Assembly: GCA_028139135.1 (NCBI GenBank)
Contig: JAOINB010000001.1
Span: forward strand, 171,171-235,170
From: Betaproteobacteria bacterium
Lineage (GTDB): Bacteria; Pseudomonadota; Gammaproteobacteria; Burkholderiales; Burkholderiaceae_A
Direction: 5' to 3'
DNA: 64,000 nucleotides
Position numbers and translations under genes: made by a program. Shown here piece by piece: positions 11,247-19,601 of the stretch; the stretch's first letter is position 1; every line of letters begins with the position of its first letter. A model generated the notes under the pieces. That model saw only the letters and a list, made by a program, of their open reading frames with translations. It was not told the DNA's origin and made no database searches.

Positions 11247-11453
11247 ATGGCAATAGGCACGGTTAAGTGGTTCAACGATGCAAAAGGTTTTGGTTTTATT
11301 ACTCCCGACGGGGGAGGCGAGGACGTTTTTGCGCATTTTTCAGCAATTCAATCATCTGGATTTAGGTCATTGAAAGAAGGACAAAAAGTAGAGTTTGATG
11401 TTGTTCAAGGTCCAAAAGGCAAGCAAGCGTCGAATATTGTACCTAGTGCTTAA
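11247..11453 (+). CDS. cspA: Cold-shock protein, CspA family
   Basis: Single-domain OB-fold protein that binds single-stranded RNA and DNA and acts as an RNA chaperone. RNP1 (KGFGFI, 14-19) and RNP2 (VFAHF, 27-31) are both present, and the 68-residue length is typical of the family. AAGGA lies eight bases before the ATG. The symbol is used in the family sense; which paralogue this is, and whether it is cold-induced, cannot be told from sequence. A hairpin follows the stop codon. Confidence 0.95.
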   Translation: MAIGTVKWFNDAKGFGFITPDGGGEDVFAHFSAIQSSGFRSLKEGQKVEFDVVQGPKGKQASNIVPSA

Positions 11454-11456
11454 TCA

Positions 11457-11479
11457 CTTAGCTAACCAAGTTAGCTAAG
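11457..11479. terminator. Perfect hairpin between convergent cspA and icd
   Basis: CTTAGCTAAC (11457-11466) pairs perfectly with GTTAGCTAAG (11470-11479) across a CAA loop: a ten-base-pair stem starting three bases after the cspA stop. Neither strand shows a T run after the stem, so it is not a textbook Rho-independent terminator. It may stabilise the cspA 3' end or act as a bidirectional stop. Confidence 0.45.
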
Positions 11480-11510
11480 AAGTAAGATGTGAATTAATCG
11501 AATATTGAAA

Positions 11511-12764
11511 TCACATCCGCTTTATAATTTCCGTTCCAAACTCGGAGCAACTGACTTGTTGAGCCGTTGGCATTAACCTGGCAAAGTCATAAGTTACTTT
11601 GCCATCGGAAATGGTCGACTCCATTGCCCGTACAATCAGGTCTGCAGATTCGGTCCACCCAATGTGACGTAGCATCATTTCAGCGGAAAGGATCAGAGAC
11701 CCTGGGTTGACATAGTCTTTGCCCGCATACTTTGGGGCGGTTCCATGAGTCGCCTCGAACACCGCAACCCTATCGGAAAGGTTCGCTCCGGGGGCGATTC
11801 CGATACCCCCCACCTGAGCCGCCAGGGCATCAGAGATATAATCTCCATTCAGATTCATTGTCGCTATGACACTGTACTCTTTAGGACGGAGCAAAATCTG
11901 CTGTAAAAAGGCATCCGCAATAACATCCTTTACTACTATATCCTCTTTTGTTTTCGGATTCTTGAATACCAACCATCCACCTTCCCCTAGAGGTTGAGCC
12001 TCAAACTCCTCCTTTGCTAACGCATACCCCCAGTCACGGAATGCCCCCTCAGTGAACTTCATTATATTTCCCTTATGAACCAGAGTAACAGAACTTTTAT
12101 TGTTATCAATAGCGTATTGAAAAGCTCTACGAACCAATCTATTAGTACCCTCTTTTGAAATAGGTTTCACCCCCAAACCGGATGTCTCAGGAAAACGAAT
12201 CTTCTTTATATTTAGTTCGTTTACGAGAAAATCAGTTAACTTTTTCGCCTCACCACTGCCTGATTCGAACTCTACGCCAGCATAGATGTCTTCCGAGTTC
12301 TCTCGAAAAATAACCATATCGGTATTCTCGGGCTCTCGCAAAGGACTAGGGACCCCTTTAAAATATCGCACAGGTCTTAAACAAACAAATAAGTCTAGCT
12401 GTTGCCTCAACGCAACGTTTAAGGATCTTATTCCTCCGCCGACAGGGGTTGTCAACGGGCCTTTTATAGAAACAGAAAATTCACTCAATATCTCAAGAGT
12501 CTCCTCTGGTAACCAAATGTCTGGGCCATATTCTCTGGTAGCTTTTTCACCGCAAAAGCTTTCAAGCCAATGAATTTTTCTACTGCTAGAGTATGCAATA
12601 TTTACAGCTGCATCCACTACTTTTCTCATCACTGGTGTAATATCAATACCAATACCGTCACCTTCAATAAAAGGTATGATTGGGTTATCTGGAACCTTTA
12701 AAGAAAAATCACTAGCGACTTCTATCTTCGCCCCATCGGTAGGGATTAATATTTTATTAGCCAA
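11511..12764 (-). CDS. icd: NADP-dependent isocitrate dehydrogenase
   Basis: TCA-cycle enzyme converting isocitrate to 2-oxoglutarate and CO2 with NADP. The E. coli type is clear: [11 protein letters not shown] (32-42), the substrate-binding and phosphorylatable Ser114 in [19 protein letters not shown], and C-terminal [10 protein letters not shown]. Length 417 (E. coli 416). The start codon is TTG at 12762-12764, because no ATG or GTG is near; an AGGAG sits six bases before it. That ribosome site is one arm of a palindrome shared with the divergent DUF192 gene. The conserved Ser leaves AceK-type control possible, but no aceK is seen here. Confidence 0.96.
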   Translation of the reverse strand: MANKILIPTDGAKIEVASDFSLKVPDNPIIPFIEGDGIGIDITPVMRKVVDAAVNIAYSSSRKIHWLESFCGEKATREYGPDIWLPEETLEILSEFSVSIKGPLTTPVGGGIRSLNVALRQQLDLFVCLRPVRYFKGVPSPLREPENTDMVIFRENSEDIYAGVEFESGSGEAKKLTDFLVNELNIKKIRFPETSGLGVKPISKEGTNRLVRRAFQYAIDNNKSSVTLVHKGNIMKFTEGAFRDWGYALAKEEFEAQPLGEGGWLVFKNPKTKEDIVVKDVIADAFLQQILLRPKEYSVIATMNLNGDYISDALAAQVGGIGIAPGANLSDRVAVFEATHGTAPKYAGKDYVNPGSLILSAEMMLRHIGWTESADLIVRAMESTISDGKVTYDFARLMPTAQQVSCSEFGTEIIKRM

Positions 12765-12765
12765 A

Positions 12766-12777
12766 AAGGACTCCTTT
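12766..12777. promoter_or_regulatory. Back-to-back Shine-Dalgarno sites of icd and the DUF192 gene
   Basis: The bases between the two divergent starts read AAGGACTCCTTT on the plus strand. The plus strand offers AAGGA, seven bases before an in-frame ATT at 12778; the minus strand offers AGGAG, six bases before the TTG of icd at 12764. The two start codons are only 13 bases apart, so any promoter must lie inside the opposite gene. The ATT start is an inference. Confidence 0.45.
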
Positions 12778-13224
12778 ATTTGTGCACTTTACAAGTGTAA
12801 TTGTATCTTTTTTCTCGCTGCTGGAATTTTTATCACGCCCAATGCTTATGGTAACAGCCTGACTGGTATCCTGGAAATAGAAAATAATGTTATCTCAGTC
12901 GAATTAGCTCGTACTAAGGAAGAGCATGCGCGCGGATTAATGTACCGGAAATCCCTAGGAAAATATAATGGGATGCTATTTATCTATGGCAGCAAAAAAA
13001 CCTTGTGTATGTGGATGAAAAATACATTCATTCCGCTTACAGTACTTTTCATTGACGATAGAGGTTATGTGGTAAATATGAAAGACATGATCCCCAATAC
13101 AGAGACCCCTCATTGTTCCGATGATAAAGTCAGATTCGCCTTAGAGTTAGAAACTGAATGGTTAAAATCGACGAACATTACGCTGAAGTCTCGAATAACA
13201 AACCTGAACTCTTTTGAAAATTAA
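12778..13224 (+). CDS. DUF192 family protein, probably exported
   Basis: Small DUF192 domain protein of unknown biochemical role. Conserved features are [43 protein letters not shown] and a final region with ALELETEW. The N-terminus ([21 protein letters not shown]) looks like a Sec signal peptide, so it is likely periplasmic. The start is uncertain: the frame has no ATG, GTG or TTG between the ATG at 12676, deep inside icd, and the domain. An ATT at 12778 with AAGGA seven bases upstream is the best candidate and gives 148 residues. The 3' end overlaps the next, convergent gene by four bases. Confidence 0.8.
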   Translation: MCALYKCNCIFFLAAGIFITPNAYGNSLTGILEIENNVISVELARTKEEHARGLMYRKSLGKYNGMLFIYGSKKTLCMWMKNTFIPLTVLFIDDRGYVVNMKDMIPNTETPHCSDDKVRFALELETEWLKSTNITLKSRITNLNSFEN

Positions 13225-13805
13225 CCCAACCCAACATTTTGTTGGGCAACCATTAAATAGAGCATGGGCACAGAAAGTAACGTGTTTGTTCTAGAAGTTA
13301 ACATTGCAACTTTTGCCGATTTTGCTTTGACTTCGGGTTCGGCATCTACAATGCCTAGCGCCTTTTTTTGATTTGGCCAAATAACAAACCAAACATTTAT
13401 AGCCATGATAATGGCTAACCACATACCTAGTCCAATAGCCTGATAACCTTCTCCCAACATCAAAGCGTCGTGACCGTAGCCATTTAACCAGGCAACAATA
13501 AGCCCGGTAACAACGGTTAGTAAAGCCGAGTATCTAAACCAAAACAGGGCCTCAGGAGCAATAACCTTAGAAATTGCGGGTTTGTGTTCATCTGAGATTT
13601 TTGGCATGGATGGAATCTGGACAAAATTGAAGTACCAGAGCAGACCGATCCACATTACTCCTACCATGACATGCAACCACCTAAATGCAAAGGCTAACCA
13701 TGCTGGTTCTAAAAAATTTACGTTGCCGAAAATCGCCACTATAATGCCAAGCAAAACAAAACCCGCAATGACTGTCTTCGACAAAGACGATAAAATGCTT
13801 CCCAT
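13221..13805 (-). CDS. PuuD-like (urate oxidase N-terminal family) integral membrane protein
   Basis: A 194-residue protein with about five membrane segments (near 13-29, 44-63, 88-110, 123-143 and 175-188). The motif FRWLHVMVGVMWIGLLWYFN is characteristic of the family named after the membrane part of the urate hydroxylase PuuD. Full PuuD carries a C-terminal cytochrome c domain and more helices; no CxxCH occurs here. I recall short homologues in many betaproteobacteria outside purine gene clusters, and no purine-degradation gene is nearby, so a urate role is not supported. The conserved His in the second segment suggests possible heme binding. Confidence 0.7.
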   Translation of the reverse strand: MGSILSSLSKTVIAGFVLLGIIVAIFGNVNFLEPAWLAFAFRWLHVMVGVMWIGLLWYFNFVQIPSMPKISDEHKPAISKVIAPEALFWFRYSALLTVVTGLIVAWLNGYGHDALMLGEGYQAIGLGMWLAIIMAINVWFVIWPNQKKALGIVDAEPEVKAKSAKVAMLTSRTNTLLSVPMLYLMVAQQNVGLG

Positions 13806-13827
13806 AGAACCCCCTGTAAATTTTCTT

Positions 13828-15012
13828 TTAGTTATTCAACACTTTTGCTTTTACTTCCCCATCTGTAAATTCTATAGCAATAACCTCGTCACCGTGCAAT
13901 CCATGAACACTTTTTATTACTTTTTTTTTGTCTTTTGTAAAGATAACAGGATTTCTAGAGAATTTCTTATTACTTTTTTGTAACTTTTCAATAACAGCCT
14001 CCATCTGAAGTAATTTTTGTTTGCGAGCAAGCAAAACACTATGGAATACTTTAGACGCTCTGCTTTCAAGCATTTTTAGGCTACGGGCGTGTATTTCTAT
14101 TTTTTTTAATGGCGTATTTAGCAGTGCTAATATATTGTTTATTTTGTTTGTTCTTCTTATCAGTAAACGATGGATAGAATTTGACAAATTATTCGCCAAC
14201 TCTCGAATTTTGATGTCGAATTTATTTTTATTTGAAACAAACTTTTGTATTGCTGAGGTTGGTGTTGCCACGTTAAAATCTGCCACATAATTCAAAAGTA
14301 CATCATCTCTCGCGTGTCCTATTGCGGAAATGATGGGAATTTGGACTAGCCCAAATAAATTGGCTATATTTTCAGAGTTAAAAACACTTAAATCCTCATA
14401 AGACCCCCCACCCCTCGTAATTATGAGAATATCTAAGTCATCATGATGAAGAATTTGGTCAACACAATTTTTTAATGACTCAAAAGCATTTTTACCTTGC
14501 ATAACCGCAGGAAAAATCTTTATATTTAAATAGGGTAACTCATCTTCTACCACCGCCAAAATATCGGACAAAGCAGCACCATCAACCGAAGTAATAATGC
14601 CTACAGACTTTATTAAAAATTCAAAATCGACAGCTTTTGTATCCTTCACTGTTGCACCAGAATTTGAATACTTTTTTAACCTATCCTCTGGTTCTTTAAA
14701 ATTACTCGCCAAAATTTCTAACCTAGAAATCAAAATTTGAATTTCCCCTGATTTTTCGAAAATGGACATGGTACCTTTCACATTTACTTTATCGCCTACG
14801 TTGACTGCAATATTTTCGGCACTGGTTGATACCTGAACGCATTTTATTTTCGAACCAACTTCATTTAAAGAAAATACTGTATATACTTCGGCTCGATACA
14901 AATCCGAGACCACCCCAATGACGGAGATCCCTGGAAATTGAAGGTTAAGGTAATTTTTGAGTACCCTCGTCAACTCAATTACCGTTAGAGCTTTTTTTTC
15001 AATCATAGGCAC
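13828..15012 (-). CDS. xseA: Exodeoxyribonuclease VII large subunit
   Basis: Catalytic subunit of the single-strand-specific exonuclease VII, acting with XseB (25.1 kb, also in this window). An N-terminal OB-fold covers about residues 1-105; the catalytic core shows VGIITSVDGAALSDI, ITRGGGSYEDLSVFN and AIGHARDDVLLNYVADF followed by ATPTSA; a coiled-coil region and C-terminal tail follow. At 394 residues it is somewhat short (E. coli 456). The usual GHETD-type motif reads GHARD. Start is GTG 15012 or ATG 15006; no clear ribosome site separates them. Confidence 0.93.
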   Translation of the reverse strand: MPMIEKKALTVIELTRVLKNYLNLQFPGISVIGVVSDLYRAEVYTVFSLNEVGSKIKCVQVSTSAENIAVNVGDKVNVKGTMSIFEKSGEIQILISRLEILASNFKEPEDRLKKYSNSGATVKDTKAVDFEFLIKSVGIITSVDGAALSDILAVVEDELPYLNIKIFPAVMQGKNAFESLKNCVDQILHHDDLDILIITRGGGSYEDLSVFNSENIANLFGLVQIPIISAIGHARDDVLLNYVADFNVATPTSAIQKFVSNKNKFDIKIRELANNLSNSIHRLLIRRTNKINNILALLNTPLKKIEIHARSLKMLESRASKVFHSVLLARKQKLLQMEAVIEKLQKSNKKFSRNPVIFTKDKKKVIKSVHGLHGDEVIAIEFTDGEVKAKVLNN

Positions 15013-15076
15013 AATGTAACAGCAAACAATTTAAATAAATTGACCAAAAAATGAAAGACATCAATAATTACGCATT

Positions 15077-16324
15077 ATGGATCCAAAAAAATTAGCAAGT
15101 CGCGTCTTAAATATCAGACAAACCATTATTTATAATTTCTCGCTGAACGTACAGAGGCATTGGTATCCTAGCGAGGTAAATGGCTCATTCGATAATTTAA
15201 CTAAAACCATTCACGCTTCACACAAATCAAAATTTATCAACTATTGTATCAAACAAAGTACGAAAGTCTCTTTTGTCCTTTGCTTACCATTTTTTCGACT
15301 ATTTTCGAACGTATATCAGCATCTTGCAACAAAAAAAAATACTCACAAACACAAGACTGTATCGAAACTTACCAAAAGAAATAAAAGTTGTAAACTAATA
15401 ACGGTGGGCAACGTTTTAGTAGGCGGAGTTGGAAAAACTCCAACAGTTATTGCGATCACTAAACAGTTAAAGGCAGAGGGCTTTAATATTGCCGTTGTAA
15501 CGAAGGGGTATGCTGGAGAAAAATTAAATCTTAACAATTCACCAGAAATCATACCTGCCGACATGGCAGATTCTGAAGCTGCGAGATATTTTGGGGATGA
15601 ACCCACAATGATTTCAAGATTAAGCTCTGTTCCGGTATGTGTTGCTAAAGATAGAACCTTAGCCGTCGAGTATCTCACATCAAACAATCCAAGATTGGAT
15701 TACATAGTTGCAGATGACGGAATACAATCGCTCCATCAGTTTTCTGAAAAAAAAATACTAGTTTTTGATGAGAGAATTATGGGTAACGGATACTGTTTGC
15801 CTTATGGACCAATGCGAGAACCTTGGCCAACACCCTACTTCATCGATGCTGTCATTCTCAATTTTACCGAAGGCTACAAAATCAGACGATCCTATTTAAA
15901 CAAAATACTCGCAAGGGAAAACGTTGATCAAATTTTTGAATCAAAATTAGTAATTAAATTTTGGGAAAGTCTTGAACAAAAAAGAATCGAATGTAATGAA
16001 ATAAAGGGTGTTTCAGAAAGCAAAAGTAAAACCACAAAAAAGAAAGTGTTAGCTGTTGCTGGTATTGGGGTGCCGAATAAATTTTTTTTGACACTCAAAT
16101 CTTTGGGTCTAGATTTCGACGCACTACCTCTCAATAACCATGAAAAAGATATAAACGATATAATGACGCGTGTAGATATATCTAAGTATGACCTAATCCT
16201 AACGACGGAAAAAGATGGGGTTAAACTGACTTTAAAAAATAAGCAAATCGTAGAAAAGTTGTGGAAATTAATAACAGAGTTACATTTACCAAATGATTTT
16301 TACCGAATGTTAATAAAGGAGTAA
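15077..16324 (+). CDS. lpxK: Tetraacyldisaccharide 4'-kinase (lipid A synthesis)
   Basis: Membrane-associated kinase that adds the 4'-phosphate in lipid A synthesis. The P-loop GNVLVGGVGKTP is at residues 111-122. DEPTMI, the acidic VADDGIQS motif and GNGYCLPYGPMREPW are also conserved, as is the C-terminal AVAGIGVPNKFFLTLKSLG. At 415 residues it is longer than usual (about 330). About 60 extra residues precede the hydrophobic membrane anchor (KVSFVLCLPFFRLFS, 63-77). The start is the only reasonable ATG in the 64-base gap to divergent xseA. It heads lpxK-trm112-kdsB-adk, a betaproteobacterial gene order. Confidence 0.93.
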   Translation: MDPKKLASRVLNIRQTIIYNFSLNVQRHWYPSEVNGSFDNLTKTIHASHKSKFINYCIKQSTKVSFVLCLPFFRLFSNVYQHLATKKNTHKHKTVSKLTKRNKSCKLITVGNVLVGGVGKTPTVIAITKQLKAEGFNIAVVTKGYAGEKLNLNNSPEIIPADMADSEAARYFGDEPTMISRLSSVPVCVAKDRTLAVEYLTSNNPRLDYIVADDGIQSLHQFSEKKILVFDERIMGNGYCLPYGPMREPWPTPYFIDAVILNFTEGYKIRRSYLNKILARENVDQIFESKLVIKFWESLEQKRIECNEIKGVSESKSKTTKKKVLAVAGIGVPNKFFLTLKSLGLDFDALPLNNHEKDINDIMTRVDISKYDLILTTEKDGVKLTLKNKQIVEKLWKLITELHLPNDFYRMLIKE

Positions 16325-16330
16325 AGGTTC

Positions 16331-16507
16331 ATGGATCCGAAACTTATTGAAATTTTAATATGCCCGATAACAGCCAAACGGCTTCGATTGAGCAAGGATA
16401 AAAAACTATTAGTGACGATCGACGAAAAATTAGCGTATCCCATCATCGACGGGATTCCTAGATTATCACCAGAGGATGTGATCGATGACGTTAAAAAAAG
16501 AAAATAA
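16331..16507 (+). CDS. Trm112-like protein (UPF0434, YcaR family)
   Basis: A 58-residue protein: MDPKLIEILICPITAKRL at the start, then LAYPIIDGIPRLSPEDV, the signature of the bacterial Trm112-like family. Trm112 homologues are methyltransferase partners in eukaryotes and some bacteria; the function here is not established. Only one cysteine (Cys11) is present, so the zinc site of eukaryotic Trm112 is absent, as in most bacterial members. The last 23 bases overlap the start of kdsB, implying coupled translation; position between lpxK and kdsB is conserved in Proteobacteria. Confidence 0.9.
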   Translation: MDPKLIEILICPITAKRLRLSKDKKLLVTIDEKLAYPIIDGIPRLSPEDVIDDVKKRK

Positions 16508-17273
16508 AGATATAAATTTTTGGGTAGTGATCCCAGCAAGACTAAAGTCAACTAGATTTCCTGAAAAAATGCTTGCTAATATTTTCGGCAAATCAATGAT
16601 TAGCAGAGTAGTAGAAAAAGCAATAATTAGTGGAGCATCCAGAGTCATTGTTGCTACAGACAGTGAAAAAATCAAACGCGCTATATCGAAGTATAATGCC
16701 GATTGCATTATGACATCAGAAGATCATCCGACTGGCTCAGACCGTATTTGCGAAGCGTTAGAAAAAGCAGGTGCAGACTCTAATCAAGTCATCGTTAATC
16801 TTCAAGGTGATGAGCCCTTAATAAGCCCTGATACTGTAAAACATCTTGCAATTCTAAAAGCAAATTGTCTCGAAGACGTAACTACTGTTGTTTCCAAATT
16901 CGAGTCGACCGAAGAAATAGTTGATCCAAATTGCGTCAAAGTTGTTACCACAGAGGGTGATCAGGCATTATATTTTTCTAGAGCTATAATTCCGTTTAAT
17001 AGAGACGCTGGTTTAGCCTCTGTAAACACTAAAGAATCTTCTTATCTAAAGCATATTGGAATATACTCATTCTATGCTGGTTCTCTGAAAGAGTATGTCG
17101 CAAATGGAGAATGCAATTTGGAAAAGTTGGAAAAACTCGAACAACTTAGATGGCTTTGGATGGGAAAAAAAATAAAAGTTTTGCGCGATAATTTTTCAGG
17201 TTCTACAGGAGTAGATACAGAAGAGGATTTAAAAAAAGTTGAGTCTTATTTGACCAAACTTAAAAATAATTAG
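16485..17273 (+). CDS. kdsB: 3-deoxy-manno-octulosonate cytidylyltransferase
   Basis: Activates Kdo as CMP-Kdo for attachment to lipid A. Conserved features: PARLKSTRFPEKML (18-31), VATDSE, EDHPTGSDRICEA, NLQGDEPLI and YLKHIGIYSFYA. 262 residues is a normal length. The ATG at 16485 lies inside the Trm112-like gene, and the protein begins with about ten extra polar residues. The stop codon TAG is immediately part of the AGGAGG ribosome site of adk. Confidence 0.97.
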   Translation: MTLKKENKDINFWVVIPARLKSTRFPEKMLANIFGKSMISRVVEKAIISGASRVIVATDSEKIKRAISKYNADCIMTSEDHPTGSDRICEALEKAGADSNQVIVNLQGDEPLISPDTVKHLAILKANCLEDVTTVVSKFESTEEIVDPNCVKVVTTEGDQALYFSRAIIPFNRDAGLASVNTKESSYLKHIGIYSFYAGSLKEYVANGECNLEKLEKLEQLRWLWMGKKIKVLRDNFSGSTGVDTEEDLKKVESYLTKLKNN

Positions 17274-17285
17274 GAGGAACCACTT

Positions 17286-17945
17286 ATGCGAATTATTTTA
17301 CTAGGAGCACCAGGGGCTGGGAAAGGAACACAAGCTCAAGCAATTTGTGACCATCTAAATATTCCGCAAATTTCAACTGGTGATATGCTGAGGGGGGAAA
17401 TTAAAAGCGGATCTGACCTAGGAAATCAGGCTAAGTCCATTATGGATGCAGGCAAATTAGTTGATGATGAACTAATTATTAGACTCGTTACAAAACGGAT
17501 AAACGAAGATGATTGTAAGAACGGCTATCTATTCGACGGTTTTCCGCGAACGATACCTCAGGCACAATCTTTGCGAATGGCAAATATCCAGATTGATCTT
17601 ATCTTAAATATTATTGTGGATGAAGCTGATATAGTAAACCGTATCACGGGAAGAAGAGTTCATCCTGCTAGTGGTAGAACTTACCACGTTGAGTACAATC
17701 CTCCAAAAATACCCGAAAAGGATGATATGACTGGAGACGATTTGATTCAACGAGATGACGATACAGAAGAAACCGTTAGAAAGCGGCTCTCGGTTTATCA
17801 CCAGCAAACAGAGCCTTTAATTAGTTTTTACAAGTCGTGGAAACAGGAAAATGATGAGGCTCCCAAATTCATAGATGTGCCTGGGACCGGCAAAATTTCG
17901 GACATAAACCAAAGAATAATAAGTAACATCGAACAAAATCAGTAG
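17286..17945 (+). CDS. adk: Adenylate kinase
   Basis: Converts ATP + AMP to 2 ADP in the cytoplasm. The P-loop GAPGAGKGT is at residues 7-15, FDGFPRT is in the core, and the long LID domain is present ([13 protein letters not shown] to [14 protein letters not shown]) without the four zinc cysteines. 219 residues is the long bacterial form. A perfect AGGAGG lies eight bases before the ATG, one of the strongest ribosome sites in the window, which fits high expression. A weak terminator-like hairpin follows the stop. Confidence 0.98.
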   Translation: MRIILLGAPGAGKGTQAQAICDHLNIPQISTGDMLRGEIKSGSDLGNQAKSIMDAGKLVDDELIIRLVTKRINEDDCKNGYLFDGFPRTIPQAQSLRMANIQIDLILNIIVDEADIVNRITGRRVHPASGRTYHVEYNPPKIPEKDDMTGDDLIQRDDDTEETVRKRLSVYHQQTEPLISFYKSWKQENDEAPKFIDVPGTGKISDINQRIISNIEQNQ

Positions 17946-17947
17946 AT

Positions 17948-17967
17948 ATCGTTACACGATCACTTTT
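17948..17967 (+). terminator. Candidate Rho-independent terminator after adk
   Basis: ATCGT (17948-17952) pairs with ACGAT (17956-17960) over a TAC loop, followed by CAC and a run of five T. The stem is short, so termination would be weak. The T run lies inside the last codons of the convergent DUF3579 gene, where it reads as lysines. Confidence 0.35.
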
Positions 17968-18298
17968 TAATTGCATCTTTTGAGAATATTTCTGAATAGC
18001 TTAGTTTATCTGTTTTTAAATCATTTTCTTTTATGAAATTCAAGACAAATTCCCAGGCTAATGGCTCAATGTCATTGAGCTGTTCCATAGCTATTACAAC
18101 TCTTTCTTCTTTATAAGTAGTTGGAAAAACCAAATCAGAGTATCCCATACCCTTTTGGGTATTAACTCGCGCCCCCGACACCTGGTAAGTAGTGTCATAT
18201 GGTGCCATCACTCCACAAAATCTCTCAATCCAGTCACTAGGTCGAAATTTTTCACCCGTTGTGGTGACACCAAAAATTATTAAGATACAATTTTCCAT
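17960..18298 (-). CDS. DUF3579 family protein
   Basis: A 112-residue cytoplasmic protein of unknown function, matching DUF3579 as I recall it: GEKFRPSDWIERFCGVMAP, a central VVIAMEQLNDIEPLAWEFVLNFIKENDL. The start ATG at 18298 has AGCAGG six bases upstream; an in-frame TTG at 18313 is less likely. DUF3579 genes lie next to argD-argF-argG in many betaproteobacteria, here divergently, across a 115-base gap. That context suggests a link with arginine metabolism, but nothing in the sequence shows a catalytic or DNA-binding motif. Confidence 0.85.
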   Translation of the reverse strand: MENCILIIFGVTTTGEKFRPSDWIERFCGVMAPYDTTYQVSGARVNTQKGMGYSDLVFPTTYKEERVVIAMEQLNDIEPLAWEFVLNFIKENDLKTDKLSYSEIFSKDAIKK

Positions 18299-18327
18299 AC
18301 AGAACCTGCTCAATTAATCTGCTTAAA

Positions 18328-18357
18328 TTACATCATTACGTATCAGCAATGTAAAAT
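18328..18357 (+). promoter_or_regulatory. Candidate promoter of argD-argF-argG
   Basis: TTACAT (18328-18333) and TAAAAT (18352-18357) are spaced by 18 bases, 57 bases before the argD start. TTACAT also forms an inverted repeat with ATGTAA (18349-18354) that overlaps the -10 element, so a dimeric regulator could bind here. I do not see a match to the ArgR box. Confidence 0.35.
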
Positions 18358-18413
18358 ACTATCGAATAATAGCTACAAAATCGTTAAAATATAAACTTTT
18401 TTCAGGAACCAAC

Positions 18414-19601
18414 TTGAAAGATAACCAGAAAACTTATTTAATCCAGAATTATAAGCGTCAGGAATTTAGCCCCTCCAAAGGTAGAGGTTGTTGGTTATAC
18501 GACAAGGAAAATAATAGGTACATGGATGGTTTAAGTGGGATAGCAGTAAATACTTTGGGACATAATCATAAAAAACTTGTAAAGGCAATATCAATTCAGG
18601 CTCGAAATCTGTTACACGTTTCAAATCTTTATAAAATTCAAACGCAAGAGCAACTCGCCAGAAGATTAGCATCGTTGACTGGTCTTGATAAGTCTTTTTA
18701 CTGTAATTCAGGGCTGGAAGCTAATGAAGCTGCCCTTAAGCTAGCTAGGAAATTTGGGATAGCAAAAGGAATCAAAAAACCCAAAATTATTGTCTTCGAA
18801 AATGCATTTCACGGAAGATCTTTCGCGACCATGTCGGCTTCATCGGGAAAAAAGAGTAGATCCATGTTTGGTGATACTATCTCAGGTTTTGTGAGGGTTC
18901 CAATTAATGACATAGACGCCATTCTTGCTCTAGAGAAAAATTATTGTAACATCGTAGCAGTGATGCTCGAGCCGATTCAAGGCGAGGGCGGAATAAATAT
19001 TAGTAAAAATAATTTCTTAAAAAGAGTTCGTAAACTTTGCACCTCTAACAAATGGCTACTAATTTTTGATGAAGTACAGTGCGGAATTGGTCGAACAGGG
19101 AATTGGTTTGCGTTTCAAAAAGCGGGAATAAAACCGGACATACTTACTCTCGCAAAAGGATTAGGTTCAGGCGTGCCAATAGGAGCTTTGCTGGTAAAAG
19201 AACAATACGCCGATATACTTGGTCCGGGAGACCATGGTTCAACATTTGGTGGCAATCCTTTAGCAATGCAGGCTGGACTAACTACCCTTGATGTAGTCGA
19301 AGAAGAGAAACTTCTCGAAAATGCAAGAAATAGAGGAGATCAAATTCTTAAACGTTTAAAATCAGAGCTAAAAAATTACCCTCATATTGTAAGCATTCGT
19401 GGGATTGGTCTCATGATAGGCATACAACTAAAAGTTGATTGTAGCCAGATTACAAAGATTGCGTTGGACAATGGATTATTGGTCAATGTCACAAATTCTA
19501 ATGTGATTAGATTACTTCCTCCGCTTATAATTAGTCAAAGAGAGGTTGAAATTTTGCTATCTAAGCTTATTTTGTCGATTAAAACGTTCTTTGAAAAATG
19601 A
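18414..19601 (+). CDS. argD: Acetylornithine aminotransferase (class III PLP aminotransferase)
   Basis: PLP enzyme that converts N-acetylglutamate semialdehyde to N-acetylornithine in arginine synthesis; related enzymes also act on succinyldiaminopimelate. Conserved: FYCNSGLEANEAALKLAR, NAFHGRSFATM, LEPIQGEGG, FDEVQCGIGRTG (Asp219 contacts the PLP ring nitrogen) and TLAKGLGSGVPIGA with PLP Lys248. 395 residues is standard. The start codon is TTG, with CAGGA six bases before it. It overlaps argF as ATGA and so forms one operon with argF and argG, which supports the arginine role. Confidence 0.93.
   Translation: MKDNQKTYLIQNYKRQEFSPSKGRGCWLYDKENNRYMDGLSGIAVNTLGHNHKKLVKAISIQARNLLHVSNLYKIQTQEQLARRLASLTGLDKSFYCNSGLEANEAALKLARKFGIAKGIKKPKIIVFENAFHGRSFATMSASSGKKSRSMFGDTISGFVRVPINDIDAILALEKNYCNIVAVMLEPIQGEGGINISKNNFLKRVRKLCTSNKWLLIFDEVQCGIGRTGNWFAFQKAGIKPDILTLAKGLGSGVPIGALLVKEQYADILGPGDHGSTFGGNPLAMQAGLTTLDVVEEEKLLENARNRGDQILKRLKSELKNYPHIVSIRGIGLMIGIQLKVDCSQITKIALDNGLLVNVTNSNVIRLLPPLIISQREVEILLSKLILSIKTFFEK

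Noticed and set aside
12676-12777. Start of the DUF192 gene at the ATG inside icd
   Set aside because: It would need 34 extra codons antisense to icd without resemblance to the family, ahead of the signal peptide.
13221-13805. Urate hydroxylase function for the PuuD-like protein
   Set aside because: It lacks the cytochrome domain and has no purine-degradation neighbours; only the membrane-family resemblance is supported.
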